Shown: piece by piece, positions 1 through 10,486 of the stretch
Layout: every line of letters starts with the position of its first letter
Numbering within the stretch: position 1 is the first letter of the stretch
NCBI GenBank assembly: GCA_022559845.1
Contig: CM040127.1
Span: 34,620,708 to 34,684,707, forward strand
DNA: 64,000 nt
Source: Amorphophallus konjac
Lineage: Eukaryota; Streptophyta; Magnoliopsida; Alismatales; Araceae
Reading direction: 5' to 3'
The notes under the pieces: model-generated
The model's input: only the letters and a program-made list of their open reading frames with translations
What the model was told of the DNA's origin: nothing
The model's database searches: none
Program-made: the position numbers and the translations under genes

Positions 1-1393
1 TGTCTAGAAAAAGACACGGAACAAGAACTACAATGACATTGGCCTCATATCGAGCCAACCAATCGGCTCCTAGGATTACATCGTAATCCTTCATGTCCAT
101 ACAAATCAAATCAGCTGGAAAATTCTGATCATTCACCATAACCTTACTAGAAGGATAGTAATGCTGAATTGCTGATTTAGAACCAATAGGGGTTGATATT
201 TCTAACGGAGAACTCAATAAAATAGGTTCCATAGCTAAAGATTTAGCAAATCTCCGTGAAAGAAAAGAATGTGTTGCACCAGTATCAAATAGAACAAAAG
301 TTGGCAAGTCGAATATAGCAAGAGTACCTTCGACGAGTCCACCATCCTCGGCGATATCTTTTTCCTTCGCATGAAGAGCCTGGAGCCTGCCTTGAGGCTT
401 CTTGAAATTCAGGGGTTTTGCCGGGATAGCTTGTTCCGATAATAAAGGGCAGTTGGGTATACGGTGCTCTTTGCTTCCACACCGCAGACATGCACCTAGC
501 TTGCGCCAACAATCTTCCATCTTGTGACCAGGACGATCACAATATCGGCATACGCCCTTGAATGGAATCATAGAATCAGGTTTCTTGTCTTCTTGTCGCG
601 GCATTTTGCCTCTCCACGAACCAGAACCAGAACTTGAACCAGAACTAATAAATGGTCTTTTCTTGCTCGGGTCAGTGACAAATCCAGGTTTAACATTCTT
701 GAGTGCCTTCGGTTGCTCTGTCTTGTTACCTTGACCACGAATCCTTTCAGTCATTTCCAAAGTATCTTCTAATATTTGTGCCTTTCTTACCATCTCAGAA
801 TATGTAGAAATTTCCAGTGGTGCAAGTTGATTGATATAATGAAGTCGAAGACCATTGAGGAAACGCTTCGCCTTCATTCTCTCAGTCGAAATAAGATGTC
901 TTGCATAACGAGAGAGTCGTGAAAACTGAGCCTCATATTCTGATACCGATAAACTTCGCTGCTTCAAAGCTGCGAATTCTGCTCCCTTCTTTTCTTGCAC
1001 GCGGTCAGAAAAATATTTATCATTGAAATATTCCTCGAATTCCTCCCACGAGACTTGTTGATCTCCGAGAGTCGGCTTAACAGACTCCCACCAAGCACGT
1101 GCATCCCGTTCCAGTTGGAAAACAGATAAAAGAACACGTTCTTGGTCAGTGCATTGCATGACCTCAAAAATTCTTGCCATCTCGTCGAGCCAATTCTCGG
1201 CTTCATCGGGATCAGTTGAACCAGCGAATCTAGGCGGGTTCATTCCTCGAAAATTCTGATATAAATCACCAGTGCCGTGAGCTGCGCCATGAGGTGTCGC
1301 TCCAGCTCCAGCTTGAGCCAGTGCGTTCAAGGCTTGCGTAAGTCCTTGAACTGTACGATGTAAATTCCTCATCTCAGTACGATTGGCTGCCAT
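1..1393 (-). CDS. Gag-protease polyprotein N-terminal part (element A, partial)
   Basis: Open for 464 codons from an ATG at 1393 to the window edge. The start MAANRTEMRNLHRTVQ is the first ATG after the primer-binding site. A retrotransposon gag capsid domain follows (motifs NPPRFAGSTDPDEAENWL, RDARAWWESV, SVSEYEAQFSRLSRYA). Then come two CCHC zinc knuckles (CRYCDRPGHKMEDC and CLRCGSKEHRIPNC), both with C-x2-C-x4-H-x4-C spacing. A retropepsin-like protease follows with an intact FDTGATHSF active site near 270 and the downstream DYDVILGADWLARY motif. Gag would form the virus-like particle and the protease would mature it. Nothing here looks damaged. Confidence 0.9.
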   Translation of the reverse strand, partial: MAANRTEMRNLHRTVQGLTQALNALAQAGAGATPHGAAHGTGDLYQNFRGMNPPRFAGSTDPDEAENWLDEMARIFEVMQCTDQERVLLSVFQLERDARAWWESVKPTLGDQQVSWEEFEEYFNDKYFSDRVQEKKGAEFAALKQRSLSVSEYEAQFSRLSRYARHLISTERMKAKRFLNGLRLHYINQLAPLEISTYSEMVRKAQILEDTLEMTERIRGQGNKTEQPKALKNVKPGFVTDPSKKRPFISSGSSSGSGSWRGKMPRQEDKKPDSMIPFKGVCRYCDRPGHKMEDCWRKLGACLRCGSKEHRIPNCPLLSEQAIPAKPLNFKKPQGRLQALHAKEKDIAEDGGLVEGTLAIFDLPTFVLFDTGATHSFLSRRFAKSLAMEPILLSSPLEISTPIGSKSAIQHYYPSSKVMVNDQNFPADLICMDMKDYDVILGADWLARYEANVIVVLVPCLFLD

Positions 1394-1604
1394 TTCGAGT
1401 TAAGTGCCTATATAAAATAGTTACTCGGATTATTTATGAGAGAAGAACTTCTTAGATGAGAAGAGAAGAACTAGATAAGAAGATCATGATTATGGTTAAA
1501 TAACTTAACCCAAATTTCTACCCAAATTCTCACAAGGTTGTTTTCTTAAGCCTATAACCAATAGACCTATAACCTTAAAGTGAAATACCTAGGACAAATT
1601 GACC

Positions 1605-1619
1605 TAGGCTCTGATACCA
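1605..1619 (-). other. Primer-binding site of element A (tRNA-iMet type)
   Basis: On the minus strand this reads TGGTATCAGAGCCTA, the usual plant initiator-Met tRNA complement, seven bases inside the LTR end. It fixes the element's orientation and the inner LTR boundary. Confidence 0.9.
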
Positions 1620-2439
1620 ACTAAACTGTCACGCCCCGATGCGGAATCTCGGGACGTACGGTTAGAGGCAAGCGAGCAATATATAATTCCGAACCATTGC
1701 AATCCATTGCACTAAAGGTTGGAAAAGTAATAATCAGAGTTTTATTGAAATAAGGTTGAGTATACTGGGTAGAACGACTACAACCAAATAATAAGTAAAA
1801 TGCTAGAACAATCTCTCACTAATGCTAAGGGTACAAACTGACTCAATAAACTAAAACTATCTCTCGATATCACTCCAGTCCATTCCCGACAAGTTCGTCA
1901 CCTGGAAAGAGGGGAAACAGTAGGAGTGAGCTAAACACGCTCAGTAGATAACCACAAACAGGTTTAAGTAATTAACTATTGATTTCTAATTTATATGAAA
2001 TGCAGTAAATAAAGAATGACGATAGAATATCTTGCAAGGTCAAGAAATATAGCAATTTATCAAGTAGTGAACAAGTAAAGTACAATAGAGAATTTGGCCA
2101 GCAATATGTTACACATGTAACCAAGTAAATACACACGAGTCGAGTATCAAGAGTTTGTCATAGACGTAACAAGTCAAGTCAAGTATTCGGGTGCAATGCC
2201 TCACCCTTGTCATAAACATCCCAATGGGCTCAATATCTTTTCGGGCGCTCTCCCCAGGACCAGACTGGGCCCTTATGATGCGTCGGCATTTCATTTCAAT
2301 TGGATCACCGATCCCCCGTCTAGACATATTCAATTATGGTCAATATAATCAGATGAATTTCTGTCGGGTATAAGATGTAAAGGACGACACTTGTCTCCTC
2401 TGATTCAAGAGTATAAACACGACGAAAACCCAAAATAAG

Positions 2440-3430
2440 GTAGTCGTACGGCGAACACCGGGCCGTACTCTCATGAGTAACGAGTCACGGGGTCAAGAAT
2501 GAACGATTGACAGTAAGCCGTTCGAGAGAGAGAAGTAAGTTCTGAAGAACGAATATACGAACCACTCGGGTCGTATTTTTAAGAAATACGGTTCAAGAGA
2601 ATCCGTATTAAGTATAACGATAATATCTAATTATAAGATAATTTATGCAAAGTAGTTACCGGGTTGCCAATAACAATTAAACTAACTAATTTCAGTTTAA
2701 TGTCCATTGGTCAATTCTGGGCTCAAATATGACCGAAGGTTATCCAAGGGTAATCGGTCAATTTATCAAGTTAAAACGATAGTTATGATGTAACCGTAAT
2801 TTACCACGGTAAAAATGTCTCACGGTAAAAAAATGTGAAGTTTACCGGATAGAGTGTCCGGTTAATTGGCCAAAGACTTGCCATAAATCGGCCAGTAATA
2901 TTTTGATTTACAGTAATTTACAGAAATTACCTATGGTAATTAACCAATTTATCCAAAGTTACAAGTGAATTACAATAGTTTCCACTTTAAACAATTTATC
3001 AAAATAGATATTGCAAATAACAGAAATTTACTCATGTCATTATCTGTTATTTATATGGATTGTCAAATTTTACTAATTAACATTTTTAATAGGTCAAAAT
3101 AGTAAAAATCAGGTTTTCTGGAAGTTAAACGGATGACAGTGGGCCGTTAAACCTACTGGCTGTAAAACGGTTATCTATGGGCCGTTTTAAGGGTAAAAGG
3201 ATACTACGGTTATAGTGGGGCCGTGTATCATGTAAAGCGGTCGTTTTCTAACCGTGTATATAAAATACGATAAAATGATAATACTACTAATTTCATTCTA
3301 AAGCGGTCTCTGGTTGACCGTTATTCATGTGAAATGGTTAAAATTGGGCCGCTTAAAGCAATTAAGGCGGTCAGTTCTAAGCCGTCTAAGAGATAAGCGG
3401 TCCGGTTGGAACCGTCTTTCTTTGTAACAC
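2440..3430. repeat. Array of short CGGT...ACCG inverted repeats in element A LTR
   Basis: Many small imperfect palindromes occur in about 1 kb, with stems of the type AAACGG/CCGTTT, ACGGT/ACCGT and AGCGGT/ACCGTC around short loops. The densest stretch is 3120-3430, with about eight hairpins. The array is downstream of the TATA box, so it would lie in the transcribed leader. Confidence 0.7.
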
Positions 3431-3690
3431 GGGAACAACGAAAACAGAAGTATAATCCGGCAATGAGGGCTTCAATTCATGGGTTTAAGCATGGAAAATC
3501 ATGAAATATGCAAGCTAACATGATGCCCTATCATTCCTTTTATTGAATTCAAGTTTGTGCCATGGTTACCTACCTTAACCGATGAAAATAAGAGAAAGCT
3601 TGGGGAAGAAGATGAATAGTGGTCTTGCAAAGCTTCACAGCAGCAAGAAATCCTTAAGTTGCTTAAGAGGAATGCTTAGGAATGCTTCCT

Positions 3691-3700
3691 CTATTTATAG
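3691..3700 (-). promoter_or_regulatory. Probable TATA box of element A LTR
   Basis: Minus-strand CTATAAATAG in an otherwise mixed-composition LTR, pointing towards gag. The start site would be near 3660. Confidence 0.6.
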
Positions 3701-4408
3701 GTTTGTAGAGAAGTGTTTAAACTTCTCACGCGGGCTGGTCAGAGCCGCAATTCCCTTGGCAGTGTTGAAGACGTGTTTATGCCAACCCAAACACGGTTTC
3801 ACGTGTTCCACAAGGTAAGGTTACCCTTAATCTAAGCCTAATCCCATAGATTAAGCCATTGTTAACTAAAACCTTCATTTAATGTCACTAAACGATTTTT
3901 AATGAAATTGACCCAGAAGACAAAATTGCTAATCAAGACGTGATCTTTTAGATTATGATTTTTATGGAATTTTATTACGAGGTTTAATGTTAATCTCCCA
4001 ATCTTAAGATTAAAATAATAATTTAACCCAATGTTCAACGGTTTAGTCGATAGAGAGAGTTTTTGATTTTTACCGATGAAACTCCAGAAGACAAAGTTGC
4101 TAAGAAAAATACTCTCTATCAGATGTGATTTTTGCAGATTTTTCCAAGGTAGTTATATTTTCGGGTGAATAGTATTTTTTGCGTTTTTAAGTCAGGCTTA
4201 AATCACTGATTAAGCCATGTAAATGATTTTATTAGGGTCAGGTACAGGAGACCAAAGTGTTTATCATGGTGTTTACTAATTAACTATCATTTTTTAGAAT
4301 ATTTACACGATAGTCAAAAACATTTACTATTTACTATTTACCTCAGTCACTATTCAACATTTACTATTTACGAAATTTAATATTTGTACAGAAACTCGGG
4401 GTCTTACA

Positions 4409-7400
4409 CGTTGCCAGGGTACACGGCTTGAATTACAAATGGTCCTTCCCAATTGGGTTGGAGCTTAGAATGCGGACCTCCAGGTTTTACAAAAATTCTT
4501 TTTACGACCATCTCACCGACTTTGAATTTTTTCTCAACGACTTTCTTTTGGTAAAAGCGAGCGAGTCTATTTTGATACACACGCGCGTGTTCAGCAGCGG
4601 CCAGCCGTTTCTCATCCAAGAGTTCCAACTGGGCGAGGAGTGAATTACGACGATCGTCGAGGAGAAATTCCTCGTCCAATTGTACCCTGAGAGAAGGGAT
4701 CAGAGTCTCGTACGGGACTACCGCTTCCATACCATAAGTAAGGGCAAATGGAGTCTGCCCGGTGGGGGTACGGATTGAAGTGCGATAGGCCCATAGAGCT
4801 TCGATAAGCTTTTCTGGCCAGTCTGAAAACTTACTAGACTCGCAGATTTTTTTGATGATTTTGAGCAATGTTTTATCGGTGGCATCCGCTTGGCCGTTAC
4901 CTTGTGGGTAATAAGACGATGAATGATGCAATGCAATTGCGTACCTTTTACAGAGGTCCTGTAGGTCCTGAGAAATGAACTATGGCCCATTGTCGGTGAC
5001 GATTGTGCTTGGGACGCCGAATCTGGCGAGGATGTTTTTCATGATGAACTTGCAGACTGTTGACGCCTTGATTTCCGCGTAAGCTTCGGCTTCGGCCCAT
5101 TTGGTGAAGTATTCCGTCGCAGTAAGGATGAAAGATTTCTGCTTGGTGAGGGAATTGGGATCACCTAGGGGACCAATGATGTCGAATGCCCACATGGAGA
5201 AAGGCCACTGGGAAGATATTGGATGAAGTGAGGAAGATGGTGAATGGATTTTATCGGCGTGAAGTTGACACTTGACACACCTACGGACATAGACAGCACA
5301 ATCTTCTTCCATAGTGGGCCAATAAAAGCCTTGGCGAATGATCTTCTTGGCGAGCATCTGACTATTCACGTGGCCACCGCACACGCCCGAGTGCGTCTCC
5401 TCTACACATTTCCAAACCTTATCGTCACCAAGACATCTTAACAGAATACCAGTAAGGCTCCTCCTATAGAGTAGACCTCCAACCAAAGTATATTTCTGAG
5501 CCACCCTTCTTATGGCTTTCTTGTCCTCTGTGGTGGCCCCTTCAGGATAAGACTGATCTTGGCAGTATTTGACAATTTCATAGAACCATGGTTTCTCTTC
5601 ATCAGCCAGTTCTTCTTCAACCTCTGCCAACATGATCTCCCTCTTCTCAAGGATATCTTCCTGCAGGATCTTCCTTGCTATCCTGTCTTTGATATTTACA
5701 TAGGAAGCATCATCGATTGCAGGGGCGTGAAGTTTGTAGATGGAAATGGACTCAAACCATCTTCCTAGAGGGAACCTTATGGATGATGCCAACGAGGCGA
5801 GGGCATCGGCGAGAATATTCTGATGACGAGGGACATGAACAAAGATCAGTTTGGCGAACAGTTTGACAAAGGCAGCAGTGAGTTCTTGGTATGGCTTGAG
5901 TTTGGGATCGCGAGTGCGATATTTAGTGAGCACCTGGCGAAGGATGAGTTGACTATCACCTACGACTCGCAACTCAGTGATACGAAAAGAATGAGCGAGT
6001 TCTAGGCCAGCTAGAAGAGCTTCATATTCGACTATATTGTTGGTGACTGAAAATTTGAGCTGGTATGCCAATGGGAATGTGAGGCCTTCAGGCGACAGGA
6101 GGGCGATGCCGATTCCTCTCCCTTGAGAATTCAGAGCTCCATCAAAATATAGCGTCCACATTGGCTCATCTGATTGGTTGACGGACATTAGTTCCTCATC
6201 GGGAAACTCTGATTGGACGGGATCGAACTTGGGAAGAGGATGGTGAGCGAGATGCTCGGCTATGACATAGCCTTTAATCGCCTTTTGCTGGATGTAGGTG
6301 ATGTCGAACTGAGAGAGAAAACTTTGCCAGCGTGCTAGCCTATCCGTAAGGACGGCTTTCTCCAGAAGGAATTTGATAGGATTCATTCGAGCAATCAAGT
6401 GGACCTCATGAGCCAAGAAGTAGTGCTTCAATTTCTGCACTACCCAAACGAGGGCAGCACAGGTTTTCTCCATGACGGTGTACTTCTGCTCACAGGGATT
6501 GAGAAGTTTGGACAAGTAATAGGTTGCCCGTTCCTTGCCTTCTTCATCAGCTTGTGCGAGGACGGCTCCCACGGAGTCATCCGAGACTGAGACGTAAAGG
6601 ATCAGAGGTTTTTCTGGTTTGGGTGGAATGAGAACGGGTGGACTAGCCAAATATTCCTTCAACCCTTCAAAAGCTTTCTGACATTTAGAATTCCAGTGGA
6701 ATTCTACTCCTGGCTTGGTCAACTCGTAGAGAGGTCTACACCTTTGTGAATGTTGAGACACAAACCGACGAATAAACTGCAACCTCCCGATTAAACCTCG
6801 GATTTCCCTCAAATTCTTGGGAGGTGGCATATCCCTGATAGCCTTAGCTTTGTCGAGATCTATCTCGATCCCTCTTTTGCTCACAATGAACCCCAGCAAT
6901 TTACCTGACGACACACCAAACACACACTTCTTCGGGTTCATTTTCAGTTGGAACTCCCTTGACCTCTGCAAGACCTTAGCCAAAACTTCTGGATGTTCCA
7001 TCCTGGTCCTTGATTTTACCAATAAGTCATCCACATACACTTCCAGATATATGTGCATCATGTCATGAAATATGGCCATCATCGCTCTTTGGTAAGTAGC
7101 TCCAGCATTCTTTAATCTGAACGGCATGACCACGTAACAATATGTTCCCCAAGGGGTAGTGAATGACGTCTTTTCCTGATCTTCTTCTGCCAAACAAATT
7201 TGATTGTATCCTGAAAATCCATCCATGAACGAGAGGGTCTCGTAGCCTGTCGTGTTATCGATCAACACATCAATGTGAGGCAAGGGAAAATCATCCTTTG
7301 GACACGCGCGGTTAAGGTCCCGGAAGTCGATACAAATCCTGACTTTCCCATCTTTCTTCATGACCGGGACAATGTTCGCCACCCATTGAGGATAAAGAAT

Positions 7401-8237
7401 GACTCTAATGAACCTGGCTTTGTGGAGCTTATCGACCTCTTCTTTCATTTTCAAAGCCATTTGAGGGTGGAAACGCCTTAACCTTTGTTTTACCGAGACG
7501 GACCCTGGTTTTAGGGTTAAATGGTGTTCGACCAAGGTTGAATCCAGACCCGGCATATCCTCATAGCTCCATGCGAACGTGTCCTTATATTCCTTAAGAA
7601 CCTCAATTAATGCCTCTTCTTCAGAGGGTGGTAGGTTGTCACTTATGAGGATGATCCTAGGGTCTTCCTCAGTTCCCAAGTTGACTTCTTTGGTGGATTC
7701 TTCTACGGCGGTTGACGGCTCGTCGAATCTCCTCATTCCACTAGCGTATGCGCCCGCCGCATTCTCATATTCTTCACCCTCATCTTCAGTGGGGCATTCT
7801 TCATCCGTGATCTCGTAGACTCCATACCCTTCATCAAATGCACAGTCACCCTCACATTCTATTTCCGGTAGCCGGATGGGATTTTCTAGCAACTGGGGGA
7901 TGGCAAGGAGGGCTTGACACCTGGCAGCTAAATCCAGAAGGAATCGACGAGGGATCTGCCTACCTTTGGATTTCTTCCTAGGTACTACCCTTGGCCTATC
8001 ATTCCTAGATTGACTGACAATATTTACAGAAGAAGAGGAAGACGAAGAGGATGGTGTAGAATGTACAGGAGAAGACCCCTCAGAGGAGGGGTAGAAAAGG
8101 TCACTCATCGGACCTTGGACGGGTGGTCCGCAAGGCGATATGCACCCGTGGGAGATGTAGGAGGTTTCCTCAACGAAGATGTGTTGTTGGGGAGTTTGAA
8201 AATTGACGTTTTTTTTCGTTTTTATTTTTAATGACAA
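4409..8237 (-). pseudogene. Pol of element B: RT, RNase H, second RNase H, integrase (one internal stop, 3' truncated)
   Basis: From an ATG at 8237, 1085 codons are open to an in-frame TAG at 4980-4982, and the same frame continues to 4409. Domains by residue: acidic/serine-rich linker 1-230; RT about 245-480 with DLNRACPKDDFPLPHID and YVDD at 401-404; classical RNase H about 545-660; a second RNase H about 692-815 with acidic residues D699, E738, D761 and D811; integrase zinc finger (HSGVCGGH...CVKC) and the start of the DDE core (FDIIGP, VTDNG). After the stop come the third catalytic region and the GPF-type C-terminal domain, ending at the element A junction. The product would copy and integrate the element. 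The frame starts +1 to the protease frame, overlapping it across an A8 run. Confidence 0.9.
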
Positions 8238-9468
8238 AGCAGTGAAAAGAGATTAGAGGAGAGAGAAAAGTGGTTATGGCTAGAGGATTGTGAGGCTCAT
8301 AGAGCAGATCATGGTTGAAGACCTGGCGCAGGTTGAAAAGCCCGCGTAGGTATGTAAACAGAGAAGGGGATCTGGGAAGATCATCAGACAATTGTCTGGC
8401 CCACGAAGAAGATATCAGCAAAGGCTGAGACGAGTGGATGGAGAAGATGGCGGCTAATGAGCCGTTGACGGCAATGTTGAGGACGGATGAAGATCCGTCG
8501 ATGACAGGGTCCTTCTGGCGAGGACGAGGATAGTTTAGAACCTTGGCAAGAGTGGTGATATTCTCTGGTATTCCGGAGATCAATGGTGGTCCTTCATGCT
8601 GCGAAGACGAGAACATCCTTTCCAGTGCAACGGAAATGTCCCGTATGTCGAACCATTTGTTCCACTCGCATTCCGGATCTTTGATCTTGCCTCTTTTGGT
8701 GATCCTCAGATATTTTTCAGCCAAATATACAGCATGTGATCCCCCATATGCTTCTCGTGGGTAATCTCTCATCTGAACAACGGGCCCTCTGTTGAAGTGG
8801 TTTGATAGAGTCCATGTGAGGGGCTTCCAATCCGCCCTGAACGGTCCTTTGAAGCCTAGGCCAAACCTACGGTTCGGCCTAATTTCCTTTGGCGGTTTGA
8901 GCATACCCTGTAATTGTGCGCCCAGACCTTTACCCTGTTGATAGCCGATGTTCCTCATAATCTCCCAACCTTTGCAGTGAAAAGGGAGACATGATGTTAC
9001 GGTTGTCCTGACCGGCTCCTTTGGTGCTAGTGGAACGTGAGATAGATCACGCACGTCCAGCAATGACAATATGGGCCGATGAGACGGCCAAACAGAGGGC
9101 AGAGAGGTGTTGATAGCATTCACTGTGTGAAGGACAGGTGTACTGACCACTTTAATAATTCTCCCATTGTAAGGAAACTTCATGCACTGATGGTTGGTGG
9201 AAGGCACAGTGTCCATGGCTTCGATGTAAGGGCGACCCAGTATAGCCTTGAATGTCGGGTCCATGTCGAGGACATGGAATTCCGTGGGAATTGACATGGG
9301 GCCTAGTTCTGCCTTCAGAATAATCATCCCCTGCGGCGGCCTTTTGCTATTGTCATAGGCCGTGACCGTGATCGAAGAAGGTCTTATTTGTTCCTCGTCG
9401 ATCCCACACAACTGAAGAGTGCTCATGGAGATCACATTTATGGACGCACCCGTGTCCACACAGTGCAT
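8170..9468 (-). CDS. Aspartic protease plus G-patch region of element B
   Basis: 432 codons. The retropepsin active site DTGAS is at residues 5-9, so the protease N-terminus lies in the previous frame and a 1-nt shift near 9465 separates them. The downstream protease motif is AILGRPYIEAM near residue 77. Residues about 167-210 form a glycine-rich G-patch-like segment (GWEIMRNIGYQQGKGLG, then RRFGLGFKGPF). G-patch domains bind nucleic acid and are known at the protease C-terminus of betaretroviruses; here the position between protease and RT is comparable. The frame ends just after the A8 run that overlaps the RT frame. Confidence 0.8.
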   Translation of the reverse strand: MHCVDTGASINVISMSTLQLCGIDEEQIRPSSITVTAYDNSKRPPQGMIILKAELGPMSIPTEFHVLDMDPTFKAILGRPYIEAMDTVPSTNHQCMKFPYNGRIIKVVSTPVLHTVNAINTSLPSVWPSHRPILSLLDVRDLSHVPLAPKEPVRTTVTSCLPFHCKGWEIMRNIGYQQGKGLGAQLQGMLKPPKEIRPNRRFGLGFKGPFRADWKPLTWTLSNHFNRGPVVQMRDYPREAYGGSHAVYLAEKYLRITKRGKIKDPECEWNKWFDIRDISVALERMFSSSQHEGPPLISGIPENITTLAKVLNYPRPRQKDPVIDGSSSVLNIAVNGSLAAIFSIHSSQPLLISSSWARQLSDDLPRSPSLFTYLRGLFNLRQVFNHDLLYEPHNPLAITTFLSPLISFHCFVIKNKNEKKRQFSNSPTTHLR

Positions 9469-10453
9469 ATTTCTGAGCTTCCTTGGGAGCGAGTTCGTAG
9501 TTGTGGAACATGATGGCCGGTTGTGTGTCTGTTGGGGTCAGGACGGTCGAAATCTTCTCCACGGGGAGGTCTTCATTAACCATGACTCTTTGAAGGTACT
9601 CCATTAAGGCTGCCTGGTGGGATGTGGATCTTTGAAGAAGCTCCAGGATGGAGATCCGAGCAGGCGTCTTGTCCAAATATTTTAATAGATCATACTGTGT
9701 TCCAGGGATAGCTCTTTCTGGTTGTTCTCCATCATCCTTCTCTGGCTGAGATTGCTCAAGATTCTGACTGTTGTGGGGGGAAACCATGTGGAAAATCCTT
9801 CCACTCTGGAGCACCATTGCCTACGGCTTTTGTACCTCTGTGGGGGTAGCAGTGGGTTTTAACAGAGGTTTGAGGGGTAGTGGTGGAGGAATGGTCGATG
9901 AAGCAGGGGTGATGACGGGAGCAGGGATTCTGATGAGGGGTTTGTTAGGTGGAGGTGGAGACGAAGTAGAAGTGGGTAGGGCTTGAAGTGGGCAATGATT
10001 TTGAGGTGGGCGATGAGTAATGAGTGGTTTTAAAGGTATTAGTGGTGATACGGTGGAGAAAGACGGGGTTATGTATGGTTGACGGATGATAAGGGGTTTA
10101 GAAGGCGTAGGGGTAAATGTGGTAGAGGTGGATGGTAAAGTGGGGGAGTGAGAGAAGATGAGAGGGTGTGAAGGCGTAGTGGAGAGTGTCGGTTGATAGG
10201 AGATCGGGGTACGGATGAGGGGGCGTAATGGTAGTGGAAATGGTGAAGGCGATACTGACGCGGGTTGATGAGAGAGAGGTGCTACCCGGGCAAGGCGAGG
10301 GGGTTGCATGATGATGGGGTTGGAGGAAGAAAGAATAGAGGTACTTTCCTGGTGCCACACCTGCTCTCTCCCGACTTCCGGGAAGGAGGAGATGGGGTTA
10401 ACCTGATGATTGGGCTGTTGGTGCTCCGGTAATGGATTCTGGATTATGCCCAT
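9353..10453 (-). pseudogene. Gag-protease linker region of element B (proline-rich, then pre-protease)
   Basis: In frame with the upstream gag. The first 210 codons (10453-9821) are proline/serine/threonine-rich low-complexity sequence with repeated KPLI-type units. After a TAG it continues as 154 codons (9817-9353) with a helical, charged segment (LLKYLDKTPARISILELLQ) and LAPKEAQK, then slips out of frame exactly where the protease DTG motif begins. This is probably one Gag-Pro polyprotein with one nonsense codon and one indel. No enzyme motif lies in the linker itself. Confidence 0.65.
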
Positions 10454-10486
10454 ATCGGGCTGTTGTTGGGGGGCCTGCTGAGGCTG

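Larger units (their letters stand above)
1..4408 (-). mobile_element. Element A: Ty3/gypsy retrotransposon, Tekay/Del-like, 5' half
   Basis: A minus-strand LTR retrotransposon, the youngest step of the nest. Reading leftwards it shows a 5' LTR (4408 down to 1627), an initiator-Met-type primer-binding site, a short leader and an open gag-protease frame that runs off the window. The LTR end at 4408 falls inside the integrase C-terminal coding sequence of element B, so A inserted into B. The other target-site copy, RT, integrase and 3' LTR lie outside. No nonsense codon or frameshift is seen in the visible coding part, which fits a recent insertion. The Tekay/Del assignment rests on Gag style and long LTRs and is inference. 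Confidence 0.88.
1627..4408 (-). repeat. 5' LTR of element A (2.78 kb)
   Basis: On the plus strand it begins TGTCACGCCCCGATG beside the primer-binding site and ends GGGGTCTTACA where element B's integrase resumes, so on the minus strand it runs TGTAAGACCCC...GTGACA. A TATA box at 3691-3700 divides about 0.7 kb of U3 from about 2 kb of R-U5. Bases 2440-3430 hold an array of short inverted repeats. No credible ORF is inside. Element I has similar ends and similar hairpins, suggesting a related family. Confidence 0.88.
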
